In this document: positions 1 through 12,434 of the stretch, in pieces | How positions within the stretch are numbered: the first letter of the stretch is position 1 | Layout of the letters: every line of letters starts with the position of its first letter | NCBI RefSeq assembly: GCF_001653235.2 | Contig: NC_035791.1 | Location: forward strand, 1,922,001 to 1,986,000 | From: Pochonia chlamydosporia 170 | Taxonomy: Eukaryota > Ascomycota > Sordariomycetes > Hypocreales > Clavicipitaceae | Direction: 5' to 3' | DNA length: 64,000 bases | The notes under the pieces: generated by a model | Told to the model about the DNA's origin: nothing | Databases searched by the model: none | The model's input: the letters and a program-made list of their open reading frames with translations, nothing else | Translations under genes and position numbers: made by a program

Positions 1-3000
1 CCTCGCAGCTCCAAACTACGCAGTCTCGCCACTCCAGCTTCAGCGGAAGCCAATGTCTCGCCTGCCAAGATGGGACCGCACAAGAAGCACCTGGACGCTC
101 ACGGGCAGACTTTACTAGCGCGTGCCTGTGCCCGTGGAGAGTACGATGGGGCAAAGCAAAGGTTGCATGAACGGCCAGAAGATTTGAATGTGGCCGACTA
201 CGCTGGTAATACTCCACTTCAGATTGCCGCAATTAATGGCTGTGAGGACATCGTGAAGCTCCTGATCGACGCTGGATGTAATTTGGACTGTGTCAACTAC
301 GACAAGGACACTCCTTTACTAGATGCGGTTGATAACGGTCACCTGGGCGTAGTGAAGCTGCTTCTCGATGCAGGTGTCAACCCTCGGAAGGCCAATGTAA
401 ATGGAGAGGAGCCCATCGATCGTGTCAGCGACGATACCGACAACGCCGAGGAAATCCGTGCCGCGCTTTCGGAAGCCAAGAAACGACAGGGTGACAGACG
501 GAGAACCTCTGAAGATCGGCATTCACATACGGATCCCCACGACGCCCGTGACTCTCACGCCCCCGACAGCCCACGGCACTCTCCAGCTGCCACAACCTCA
601 GCTGCCACAAGCCGTCGAAGCGGCACCGTTCGCTCCACCAAGACCAGGAATGATTTGCTGTACATGCCCTTGGACGACAAAACACTACGACAAGCCGCCG
701 GTCGCGGTGATGAGGAAACCGTCGCCCGCATCCTGCAAGTAAAAGAAGGATATGATGACCCTGAATCGATGGTAGCTGCAGCCAGAGGGGGCCATGATTT
801 GGTCATTCAGCTCTTGCTGGGCCTAGGCGGTGCAAACGCAGACCCAGGCCCTGTTGCCTCGCTTCCTGCCGAGTTTGCCACGCCTATCCTAGCAGCTATT
901 GGACAGGAAAATATTAAGGTAGTAGAGTTACTTTTAGAACAGCAAGGTTTCGATCCCACGCGGCGTTTCAAGGGAGAAACTTATTACGAAATTGCCCGAA
1001 GACGACAGGGCACGAACTGGAAAGACGAAGAGACTAAGCTCAAGGAAGCATATGACGAATATAAACGATCTCACAAAGATAGTCTTAAAACGAAATCTCC
1101 AGGGGGTCGCCGCGACAAGTTCTCAAGGCGGGATGATGCCAAGGAAGAATCGAAGTCCAGCAGGCGACGAATGTCAAGCCCGTCTCGAGATGTAGAACTA
1201 AAGAAAAGGCCGTCAAAATTGGTCAGCCCCCGGGATAAGAGACGCTCCAATTCTATCAACAATAGGGGAGATGAGGAATTCCAAAAGAAAGGACCTGGTC
1301 GACCAAAAAAGGAGCATTCGGCAATTTCAGACCGTGAGCTGTCTCCCGCAGTGTCTCACAAGGGCCACAAGGCGAAACGGGCTGAGTCAGACGTTGCTGC
1401 TCTGTCTTCAGAAGGAGAAGCAGCTAAACCAAGACGAAAGCTTGTTTCCAAGGGTGAACTCCGTGGGGAACGGGATAAGCATAAGCGAATTTCGTCACAA
1501 AACGAACCTTCTAGCCCACGAGATTCTAGAAGCGACGATGCACCCGAGAAGACGAGACTTTCGGAGAAATACCACGACCGTGCCAAAGCGCTTAAACGCG
1601 ATGAATCACGAGATCGACCGTCAGGCGATGGCTCGACAAAGAGGCATCGTACAAGTGTAACACCGGATCGCCCAAGCGATGTCGACAAAGATGGTAACGA
1701 GATTCCCGTCAAAAGACGCCGCCTGGACGCCGAGGGTCAGGAACCCCGCCAGAAACGAGTATTCTCCGAAGATGGTCGACCTCGCAAATCTAGCTCATCT
1801 CGCGACGCATCCTCCAAGGCGTCGTCCACGTCTGGGCAGAAGGAACGCAACGATGGCAAGAAGCGTGATGTGGATTCCAGGGCTTCCGGCCAGCCGGCTT
1901 CTGGCGAAAAGTCTATACACGTTAAGTCCGAAGATATAGATGTACCCATGCCAGATTTGGAACCTGCCAAGGATACCGAATCTCTGCAATCGGATGTCGC
2001 AAAACAAGTAGAAGAAGCAGAGCAAGCCAGGCTGAAGAAGGAAGCTGAGGAAGAAGCCGCCAGAAAGAAGAAGGAGGAAGAGAAAGAGGAGGAAGAAAGA
2101 AAGCGTATTGAGGCAGAAGAGAGTAAGAAACGAGAAGAAGAAGCTGCTCGGAAGGCCGAGGAAGAAAAGAAACGCCAGGAAGAAGAGGAAGCCAGGAAGC
2201 GCAAGGCGCAGGAAGAACGTGAACGTCGTGAGGCGGCCCAACGCGAAGAGGAAGAGAAAAGGAAGCGACTGGAAGAGGAGAAGAGGAAGAAAGAGGAGGA
2301 GGAGCGGAGGCAGCGCGAGGAAGACGAGCGACTCCACAGAGAACAGTTGGAACGCGAAGCCGCCGAAGCAGCCCGGCGTCAACGCGAAGAAGAGGAGCGG
2401 AAAGAGCGCGAGCGTCGTGAGCGTGCCCATCGAGAAGAGATGGAACGGAAGCGGGCTGCGCGGGAGGCGGAGCAGAGGCGCATTCGCGAGGAACAGGAAC
2501 GTGCTCGGCTTGAGAAGCTCCCTCCTCTCCTCCGCTGGCTGGACATGCATCCCGGACCAAAGACCGGCGCCATTGCCGAACATTTCAAGCATATGTTGGG
2601 AGTACGATATGATACGATCCGACCAGCAGCAACAGGGACTGTTGAGGGTCGTGAGCAGTGGCTTCTTAACACAAACGTGGCTCTTCTTTTGGGCGAGAAA
2701 GACCTCGACCTGTCAAGATGTACGTTGATTATCTTTGGTGAAGTTGATGACGTCGATGAGGTGAAATGAAGCATCAAGGAATGACCAAGCTAACGTTGGT
2801 CTCTTACAGATACTGCATGGGAACGAGCGCCCGTGAACCGTCTGGCCAAAATCACAATTTGGCGGACTGAGTGGCCTCGATATTCCTTGCTGTCAGAAAA
2901 GTTGTGGGATCTTGGTCGGCAACTTCCTGGCTACTATGGTGAGGCCGACCCTTCGAACCTGGACTTTTACACCAAGCAACAGTTGAAGACAGCTGCATGG

Positions 3001-3591
3001 GAGAAATTTGCAGCTTTGGACATGTTCTTCGTCAAGGTAACTATTCTTGTATGATTCAAGCATGCAACGAGACCTTTTACTGACCTGTGGCTTTAGCTCT
3101 CCGATTTCCTATATACTGTGCCAAACATTCCGCATCTTAGGAACTTGCGGATCGCGGTGGAGTATCGCGAGTTACTGGAGAATGAATCTCAACTTATCGG
3201 ATGGAAATCGACTCAAAAGTGGAAACAAGATCCTGGCACTGAGAGGTTTCACGGCTTTGCGCCCCGTAATAAGTATTATGTGAATGGGTTGTCTGTTGGC
3301 GAAGATTTGCCAACAACCCACCAAACCAGCAAGACACCTTTCCCGGAGAAACGTGTGCCTCGACGGGGCTTGGTGCAAGTCTTCCCCGACGACCCTGATT
3401 ATGAACGAATATGCTTGGAGCAGGGCCTGGAGCCCTTGGTTAAGGGTCTGCAGACACCTTCACTCCCAAACGGCGTGCATTCGTCACCAACCATGCAGAC
3501 AATGGTGACACCGTCTAAACCATCCATCAATGGCACGAATGGACACGCCAATGGGACGAAACTCAACGGCATCCATGGCAACTCTGCTTAA
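1..3591 (+). CDS. hos4: Hos4-like ankyrin-repeat protein, Set3 histone deacetylase complex (5' partial)
   Basis: Probable ortholog of Hos4, the ankyrin subunit of the nuclear Set3/Hos2 deacetylase complex (family knowledge). Exons are 1-2719, 2810-3036 and 3097-3591, with introns of 90 and 60 nt. The frame is open from base 1 and the first ATG is at 70, so the gene probably begins upstream of the window; from that ATG the product is 1123 aa. Counted from ATG 70, ankyrin repeats occupy about residues 40-125 and 203-300. A long Ser/Arg/Lys-rich disordered segment follows, then a very charged Glu/Lys/Arg coiled coil (about 655-835) beginning after the acidic motif VPMPDLEP. The C-terminal 290 residues form a conserved globular part (start LPPLLRWLDMHPGPK). 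The stop is at 3589-3591. The ankyrin plus coiled-coil plus C-terminal layout fits Hos4 better than a generic ankyrin protein. Assignment to the complex is inference from homology. Confidence 0.8.
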
Positions 3592-4835
3592 TTTTGGCGA
3601 GACAGCGTCGCAGCCAATGGACAATCATAACACGCCCTAAAGCACTACTTCAGTAGATGAAAGACGAATAACGGCATACGATTTGCAATATTAATATTGT
3701 TACTACCACCACCACTGTTCGGCAACACTTTTGTTCTATCAACCCCATTCCGAAATACACACCTCGTTTTTTGTTTCCGCAGTGGTTCCATTTGTTACAA
3801 CCCCACACCAGTGTCTATAGAAAAACGATTCGGTATTTGCTTTAACCAACCGGATTATGGCAAGCGAATCAAGTTTTTTATTTGATTTTTTAACCGGGCA
3901 ATCAGTCCCCAGGAACCGGACGGGACGAGGCGGGAGCAGATTTTGTGTAGCCATGTATATGAGCATTACCGGATTGGGATATCCAGGGGTACCAGGTTTA
4001 AGGCAAGATGCCCTTGCCAATGTGTTTTTGGATGGTTTGCTTTGTGCTTTGAGGGAACGGATACGGAGCCACAAGTTTCGGGATGGCTATGGGAGAAGGC
4101 AGACAAAGCATAAGCTGAGGCGTTTTTGATGTGTTGAGTTTTGGCGAGATACCTTGTTATGGTTGTATGTGCCTAGGTATGTAACCGTCCAAATGAGACA
4201 GGGATACGTACATCATTTCTTTCAACATTGGGCGATGACTGTGAAACGCAATGTACTCGGCCCTACCGATGTTGAGGTGATCAACAGATGGCAATTTAGA
4301 GTATTCATGGGAAGAAAGATGCAAGGTACAAAACCTCCTGCCAAGAGGCACACTATTGTGCACTGTGACGAATGTATGTACCTGGCGATAGTAGATAAAT
4401 TATGTGCTGCCACAGGATAACAGGCGTTGTGGGTCTATTCAGTTACAAAGACGAAACAGTCCTGGAATTTGTAGTAAACTGATTGACCTTTGTCTCTCAC
4501 GCCGGCGACTGTTATCGCCAACTACCTAGGTGCCCAGATACTTAAGATTGGTGTTGTGTGGCAGCAGCACAGTAAAATTCTCACCGTGCGAATAACTAGC
4601 TGACATCACTTGTCCATATCAAAAATTTACCCCACCAGCCCACCAACCATAATTGACGACGGCCAAAGAACTCGAATTCGACACTTGATTTTCACTCCAG
4701 ACAAACGCCTTGCCACGAATCCAACGACCTCTACAGAGGCACGCTGTAGCCTACGACAAACGCATTACTTTCCATTGAATCACTCATTAACAACGTACTG
4801 CGAAGGGATCGCTCGGCGTTCCGACTGCCGCAATC
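3592..4835. other. Intergenic: hos4 3' region and rbg1 promoter
   Basis: No credible coding sequence. The hos4 3' UTR should lie in the first few hundred bases and the rbg1 promoter and leader in the last 300. Short open frames here lack recognisable domains. Confidence 0.6.
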
Positions 4836-6729
4836 ATGTCGACTACTGTGGAAAAGGTTCGTTCGCCACGGACCAGGAGTGTGAATACTTTGAGAAAATG
4901 CTAACCCGTTGAATGTAGATTAAGGAGATTGAGGCCGAGGTGCGTACATATACCTAACGAAATATCCTTTCGAAGAAGTCTGCTCCTTCCAAAACGCACG
5001 ATGTCACTGACGAGAAAATACCAAAAATGCAGATGGCCAGGACGCAAAAGAACAAAGCAACGTCCTTTCATCTCGGTCAACTAAAAGCCAAACTCGCCAA
5101 ACTCAAGCGCGAGCTGCTGACTCCCAGCGGGGGAGGCGGTGGCGGCGGCGGTGCGGGATTCGACGTCGCGAGAACAGGTGTCGCTAGTATTGGGTTCATT
5201 GGATTTCCGTCTGTGGGAAAGAGTACCCTTATGAGTCGATTGACCGGACAGCATTCAGAGGCGGCTGCTTACGAGTTTACGACGTTGACGTCTGTGCCGG
5301 GTCAGGTTGTTTACAACGGTGAGTTGGACTGCATTGACCAGCTGGAAGGGGGTGTTGCTGTCAATTCGGCTTGGTTCGGTACGACGAGATGGGGAAACTG
5401 GTTGCTGACAATCTTTAGGCGCACCGCTTCAAATCATTGACTTACCCGGTATCATCGAGGGTGCCAAGGACGGCCGCGGTCGAGGTCGACAAGTTATTGC
5501 TGTGGCGAAAACGTGCCATCTCATCTTTATTGTTCTGGATGTCAATAAACCGCTTACTGATAAGCGTGTTATCGAGGCTGAGTTGGAGGGTTTCGGTATC
5601 AGAATTAACAAGGAGCCTCCGAATATCACCTTCAAGAAGAAGGACAAGGGCGGTCTTAACATTACTAGTACCGTGCCTCTGACGCATATCGATAATGATG
5701 AGATCAAGGCCGTTATGAGCGAGTACAGGATTAATTCGGCGGATATTACAATTCGGTGTGATGCCACGGTGGATGATTTGATCGACATCCTTGAGGCCAA
5801 AAGTCGGGCGTAAGTGAAGGATTTTTACCACCCCTAAGATGACGTGTTGTTGTCGAGGAAATCCAGACCGCATATCCTGCGAGACACGAAAACTGACAAA
5901 ATGAATATCAGTTACATTCCCGTGGTATACTGCCTGAACAAAATCGACTCCATTTCTATTGAAGAACTTGATCTTCTTTACCGCATCCCCAATTCCGTCC
6001 CCATCAGCTCCGAACATGGCTGGAATATCGATGAGCTGATGGAAGCCATGTGGGAGCAACTCAACCTCAAGCGTGTCTATACGAAACCCAAGGGGCGGCA
6101 ACCCGATTACTCTGCGCCTGTGGTATTGCGATCAAACCGATCAACCGTCGAGGACTTTGTACGTTCACTCCCTCCTCGAATCCCTTTCTCAAGACACTCG
6201 CGCAAGCGAGGGTTTTCCTTTACCTTGCTTCCCGTCCCGTCCCGTCCCGTGTCTGGCTGAAAAAGCAAAGGAGAGAAAAAGAAACAAGAGAATGTTGACT
6301 GACCGCGTCGGGGAATATTTTAGTGCAACGCCATTCACAGGACCATCGTAGAACAGTTCAAGACGGCAATTGTGTATGGTAAATCGGTGAAACATCAGCC
6401 ACAACGGGTAGGACTTGGCCACGAATTGGAAGATGAGGACGTCGGTAAGTTTACGGCTGATTAGGCTGTCATTTGATGTCATTTGATCACACTCCATCCA
6501 TCCTTTACGAGAGAACCCCTGAGGAGGATCACGGCAGTCGACAGAGACACACAGCCGGGGAAGCGAGGAAGCCGTCTGCGCGTCAGCGCCATTGCTCGTC
6601 TTTTACTTGATGGAGCCGCAGCTTTGCTCTGCCCTGGTTTTCAGCTCGACGGATGGCCGCCCCTCACACCATCAAATGACACCTGTGGCAACGCTAACCT
6701 TGTTGATAGTAACCATTATCAAACGATGA
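4836..6729 (+). CDS. rbg1: Developmentally regulated GTP-binding protein Rbg1 (DRG1 family)
   Basis: Cytoplasmic translation-associated GTPase of the Obg/DRG family. Its usual partner is a DFRP protein (Tma46 in yeast), which is not in this window. Seven exons: 4836-4856, 4919-4939, 5033-5318, 5419-5809, 5912-6158, 6324-6444 and 6710-6729. Together they give 368 aa, close to yeast Rbg1. The N-terminal helix-rich segment ([17 protein letters not shown]) precedes a Gly-rich linker. GTPase motifs are visible: G1 [10 protein letters not shown]3 DLPG, G4 NKID and G5 ISSEHG. A C-terminal TGS domain ends in VVTIIKR. The first two exons are only 21 nt each and the last only 20 nt. Introns 1-3 and 6 sit where the family sequence would otherwise break. 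The first donor is the weak GTTCGT. Intron 6 (265 nt) carries an inverted repeat and intron 5 a CCCGT tandem. Confidence 0.95.
6231..6250. repeat. (CCCGT)4 microsatellite in rbg1 intron 5
   Basis: Four perfect CCCGT units lie inside the intron spanning 6159-6323, between the TGS-coding exons. They are probably neutral and potentially length-variable between strains. Confidence 0.9.
6467..6681. repeat. 12-bp inverted repeat bracketing most of rbg1 intron 6
   Basis: TGTCATTTGATG at 6467-6478 is the exact reverse complement of CATCAAATGACA at 6670-6681. A second overlapping left arm (TGTCATTTGATC, 6477-6488) could pair over 11 bp. Both arms lie between the donor (6445) and the GCTAACC branch-point candidate (about 6693). 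Pairing would loop out about 190 nt and bring the splice signals together. The repeat is seen directly; the splicing role is inference. Confidence 0.85.
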
Positions 6730-9700
6730 TTATTACAATTATTCACTTCACTGGTGGGGAGGCGGCTGCTGGGCGATTGGGGAGCTGTGTCATGGCCGGA
6801 TTTTTCAAAGAGGGTGGCGCTATGGTAGGGGCATGTGTCAACGCCTGACCGTTTTTGCTAAGACAAAGCCCGACGACCACAGCTGTGCTGATGAGAGTCC
6901 TTGTATGCATGACCGGATCTTCATCAAATGCCACGCACGGGCTTGAGTGCTTACCCGTTTTGTGTTTTGGAAGACTGCAACGACCCTGTCAGGAACCATC
7001 ACCCCTGTGTCAAACTCTGGTCGCCAGACTCGGCCGGCATCCGCAACTCTATTGTCAATAGCCAACCAATATCTATCACGGACTTCTCAGCTTTGCGACA
7101 ACCATGGATGACAAGCGGCGGGGTTTTACCCTTTGTTAGAAGAACGGGGAGCAGCGCGGACAGACAGAGAGACAGAGAGCCCAAAAGAGATGGGACAGTC
7201 TTGGAAGCGGTTCGGAGACCTGGCCCGGTGTGCGGAACTGGTTTACTAAAACTCGACGGCAAACATCCCGGTATGCCGCACAACCTTGACCTGGCCTGGA
7301 CAGAGATGAATGAGACTGGCGGGTCTGAAACAAGGTTCAGGGCAGGGATATGACAGGCAGCCCGAAATCAAGAGCAATAGACCAAAAAAAAAAAAAAAGC
7401 GATGCTTGCAAACGAGTCAAGAAAAGTCAAAATCCCCTCCCGTGTTTGTCAACAGCGAACTGTTCCAGACGCAAGCCTTATCCTTTTAGTATCCGTGAGC
7501 GAGAGACATTCCTTTTAGGGCACGTACCTGGGCCGAACCAGAGTTCTATCAGTGCTATGTGAAAGAGAAAAATCATCCCCTGTTGACTATTCTATACAGA
7601 AATTTGAGAGTTTTCTGTTGCGCATTTGGTAGAGTTATCATCATTGCGTCGTGCTGTTCGTTTTGACCGTCCCTGGATGCCTAAATAGGGCATCCGTGCA
7701 ACCTCGCAGAAAGGCCTGGTACGGCGCAAAACGCGGGTCTTGACCTTTCTGTCTTATCCGGCAGAATGCATCATGAGGAGCATTATAATCTGGGAACAAA
7801 CCCTGCGGTTTCCCTGATGACCCGTTTCTGTTTTCGCCCCCATCCTCTTCTGACCGAGACTCCATCTTGATGAGAATGAAAGGGAGAAATGGATACTCCA
7901 TTCAAGCTCCCGGACCTCGAGTAAACACAGGACAGGACCAGGCTCCCTCACAAAGTAAACTCCGCCCCCGAAAAAGATGTAGACCCAGTGAGATTGTTAT
8001 GCAGGATGATCAATTTAGGAATTGCGGAGGTGAAAAAAAAAAAACTGATAATGACAACCTGGGACGAGCATTGGCTTGCATGCAGGAGGCGCTTACTAGG
8101 GCCGCATATTGGGCCGCGTCCTCCAGGCGATTTGCAACGCACGCACTTTCGGGAAGTTTTGTTCCAGATTTTTCGTCTTCTCTAGGAAATGGCGGTCCAT
8201 ATGCAACCTTTCAGGATGCGTCTCTTGCCGCCGGCCTGACATGTCCGTGTGCAGCCAGTGACAATGGTTGGTGGTCAACCCACAGAATGGATCCCTTCAG
8301 AGAGCTCATATCCTTGCGGGCCACAGTGATTGAATTGTAAAACACGACCGGTAACTGGAGCGACGTAACTGGTGCTTGGAAAGCAATATTTGAAAGGCAA
8401 CGCGTCAGGAGATGCCAAATCCTCGCCCTCCTGATAGTTGGCTTGCCTATAGGTCTATTTAGCTGATTGTGGCTCACAAAGCAGGGTTGGCCAAGGGCAT
8501 CGTATTTTCTCATCAAGTTGATGTACAGACCGTCATCTGCAGAGCCTGCAGATGGGCGTGATGGCTTGCAGGACAAATGACAAGAAAAGACGAGGCAATG
8601 TTCCGTATTTCAGTGGAGCATCCGGCGCTGTCAATATCATCAGCTTCGCACCTAGTTCCCTCAGGAAAGCTAGCGGCGGAGCATGGGTATGGTCGTTATC
8701 GAGCCTTGACTATTGTCTCGACTCCTCAACAATGATGAGGATTTGATTTGCCATACTAGCATAATCTCGTTAGCAGCGATGAGGTTCCTGAGGCTGGAGG
8801 CGGCCTAGTAAATGAGACGACCAGGAGCATCACCGCAGAATCGGCTGGAGGAAACTTCTGCCCAAGCTTCGAGCATTGCGTCTTGCTTTTAGCGGTGGGG
8901 GGTTGGTCAAATCGAGCTGTCGGTTGCAGATGATGCAGTTTCACAACGGCAACTTCGCGTATCTCACGATGATGCCGTCGACCCCGTGACGATTGTTATG
9001 TGGAGGGCAGTCATCAAGAGGCCCATCCGGGGTATAGCGGGTATTTGCAACATGGTGTGAAAGTTGGTTTGCGAGCCTCGATTGGCCGTTGTATTATGCC
9101 TGGCGACAAGCTAGCCCATGATGAAGGTCATATCTCCACCTTGCGCATCAACGTGACAGATTTGTTCCCAGTAGATCCATTGGGCATTGGCCACATATAA
9201 TTTTCCCAGACCAGTCAGTAGTCTCACGTCTGTACTTGCCTTTTAAGACGTCTGGTGTGGGGTACAAGTTCTTAGCCTGACAAGAAGCTTCATTGCAGTC
9301 TAGTGTCCAAGATACAGTAGTCCACTGGCTTTGTTAGTACTAAAATAGGATTGGCGTTCCATCCATGCCTCATAGTACGAGTGCTGGCTGATGGCCAAGC
9401 AGTGAGGGACCCGTGTAAACCGGTTAGCTCTTTAGAAGCCAATCAACACAGTCGGGCCCTTGAAAGTGAGTCAATGATGTCTGGATCGTCGTCCGCAACC
9501 ATCACTGCTCATCTGAAAGAGCTGTGAGAAGTCCTTGACCTCCCAAGATGTGTAAAGGCCTACGTCCAGCAAGTGGAGCAGAGACATGTCCATAAACAAG
9601 GGTCTCAAAAACGGCGTCAAGGATGAATCCAACTGACCAACTGGAACTTGCCCGGAGCTCAAGAGAGCGGAACTGCTTTCACTAATTAGGGGACATGTGC

Positions 9701-12372
9701 CATGTCGACAGTCCAAAAAGCCGCCCTGGCTCCCACTTGAATCCTAGTCGCCTGGACAAAGGCTCCTGGCTGTTGTCTTGCTGCCCAATGTTAACCTGGT
9801 CGACTGGTGTTTTGCTTGTTGTGGGAGATTACACGCCAAAAGAGTAACCACCAGACACTTTGGGAACACTTTCAAACGGCGCCCTGGTGGCGATATCATG
9901 CCGCACATCTTATTATGTTACATCTTGAACTGGTCCAAACTAAAAAGGTCGCCATCATGATGATATTGCGGCAGAATTGCTGCCATCCTTTCGTGGACAT
10001 ACAGGCCGTCGCATGCCAGGCCGCGCCGACGTATTTTATTCCGACAGCAGGGAGTGCGACCATATACCTGGTCCTGGTGATAGTGATCGCTTACCTGGGC
10101 CGAAACTGGCTCCTCCAGGGGGGGAAGATGAACCACGGGCTACCAAATTGACTTCATTCCAAAATTGGAACTCGCCTTTTACAGTTCCTTAAACAAAGGG
10201 GGGTCCAGTTTGAGGCGTCGACCAAGGAACTTCAGCGAAAATCGTTTCCCTGCGCAATACGAAAGAATCGGCACTTTGTCCAGACTCAGCTCATCAGTTA
10301 AGATGCAAAGCAAACAATTCAAGACATTGTCTTGGGGTAACTGCTGATTAAGAGTGAACGGCTATCCAAGACAGCCGTCGTCGATCTGACCGGTTTGCAG
10401 ACTTCAACAGAACGAAGAAAAAGCAACCCCACGCGTGGGTCGAGCGGAATTTGAGCCACAGCCGAAGAGCGCCATAACTAACTTGTCCTACGCTCTTGAA
10501 ACAAATCCCAATGTTGCAAATGAAAAGGAAATCACTGCCGCCCGAACATCCTTGGCCTATTCGTCGGAGAATTGCTACTTACTTCTGGACTCTGGACTCC
10601 CGACGGAATACTCCGTACATACGGCGCCATCCCGTTGCATGGTGCCGAAAGAACCGATCATCGCAACGGACCGAAATATGATGTCTATGGCGCAAGCCTT
10701 GGAAAATAATCGTCGTCGGGTAGTCCAGAGAACAGAACACAGGGTCCCATACTAAATGACGGGCTGTATGGTACGCATTTGCCAAGCGCAAGCACTCTAC
10801 GAACCATTTTGTCAGAACATCGAAAAGTTGTCTGGTGTTCCAAGGACGGCCAGGTTGGCTTTATTGCATGATTCTCCATGCGGGCAGTGGTCCTATGAAG
10901 TCTTAAAGAGATGCAAGGCTGAGGAAACAATCGCTGGTCTTCAACGCACCAATCAGTAATACATAGGGTCGGTAGCACCAAGGTATGTACTAACAAATCA
11001 AAGCACACAGGTGTACACTGTGTGATGCGCCGTACGTTTGGTAGGTACGGAGTAGAATGCTTCTCGCTCCTCACTGTATGCTGTGAGCGGGTGAAATGCA
11101 TATCTGTGAAGCATTCTTTGAGAAGGTAAATTGCTGCTGTGGCGTTGTCTTGCCAGGGGGAATGGGGGTTGGACAGGGAAAGCCCCTGGCGCACCGGACG
11201 GGCCGCCCGCACTCTCGAAATCTGACCTGTTGCCCACTTCTCGATCTCTCTATACACGGAAGCTCAAATCAACTTGGCTCAGCAACGGAGACACAGTGCA
11301 ATGATACTGACTGGGGTGAAGACCGGTACACTGAAAAGCTGGACCGGGGATCGCTCGGCTTGCTCATCTCCGGAGCGACAATCCTCGTGGAATCTGATGA
11401 GATGTCTTGGTCAACGACGAGCCCAGTAAGCCATGGGCATGAAGGGTAGAGAACACTTCGCAAGACCTATGTGAGCTTCGCGTAATTTACTCTATATTTC
11501 TTCATCCGAGGATGTTTCCATCGAATACAAACCAAGAATCACAATGTTGGAGGCAATATTTGAAACCTTGACTGAAAAGATTGCGGAATCTAAAACTCGG
11601 ACTCGTGGCAGGCCAGGGCTCACACACGGGTGGGCAGATTGGGAACAGACCAGCCAGGCCCACGGTTGAAAATAAAGCCTGACTTATTGCTCCGTTGTGC
11701 GAAGTATAGGCTCGTACATGCCGTGCCTCGCGTCAACTGTTGTGTCCGGGGGGAAGGGGCTCTGGGCCGCCAGGCGATCTGGTATCGTAGCCCGTTGACC
11801 AGGAAGTTCGCCAGTCAATCCACCCAAACGGAATCAGCGGGCACACCCACCCCCGTGAGGAAGACCCCTGCCCTTTTTTGAGGGTGTCATCATGCTCCAG
11901 GATAACCTCCACGGTCCACTGGCCTGCTCAATCAACCAAAGGCTGGCCAGATGTGCATTTGAAATGCCTCATTGCCTGTGATGGTTCTGTGTCGTCCAGC
12001 ACACCATCTGTGCCTGGCTCCGTGTAGAGCCCCAAGGCAAGGTGCGTCATAGGGCCTCATTTTCAATGTGGGCATGAGAAGCAGATATGCGCAGGCAGTA
12101 TGACGGCATGAGGCGAACTCTGGAGCAGCGTGTGAAGGTAGTCTGAGGAGAACGGATGCAGATAGCCGCACCAAATGGAGTGAACGAGAGGAGAAGATGG
12201 GATTGTGTATGTGGTCTGTCAAGCCATGCTGCTAGCATTCAGCTTGGGCGTGGTGCAAGCGGTTGCAGGAACAGCCAAAACACTGACCACCAAAGGGAAG
12301 GAGCGATGCAGCTAAGCTGGGGAAGCATGGAAGCTGGGAAGGTACGGAGGACAAGCAAGGGTCCTCATTACT

Positions 12373-12434
12373 CAACCACACCAGACCAGGCCAGACCACA
12401 CCACAGTTGACCACACCACACCATACCACACCAG
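12373..12434. repeat. Imperfect ACCACACC-type low-complexity tract
   Basis: About 60 bp are made almost wholly of CCACA and CCAGA units (CCACACCA, CCAGACCAGG, CCACACCATA). They are imperfect tandem repeats. The tract lies in the long gene-free region and has no coding potential. Confidence 0.8.

Noticed and set aside
1795..2592. 265-codon minus-strand frame rich in Leu/Phe, looking like a membrane protein
   Set aside because: Antisense shadow of the Glu/Lys/Arg coiled coil of the Hos4-like protein; GAA/AAG codons read backwards as Phe and Leu.
7384..7398. A-run as a poly(A) retrotransposon tail
   Set aside because: No target-site duplication or upstream element was seen; a simple homopolymer is enough.
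10685..11257. 190-codon minus-strand open frame in the gene desert
   Set aside because: No domain, no compositional signal, no plausible splicing partner; consistent with chance.
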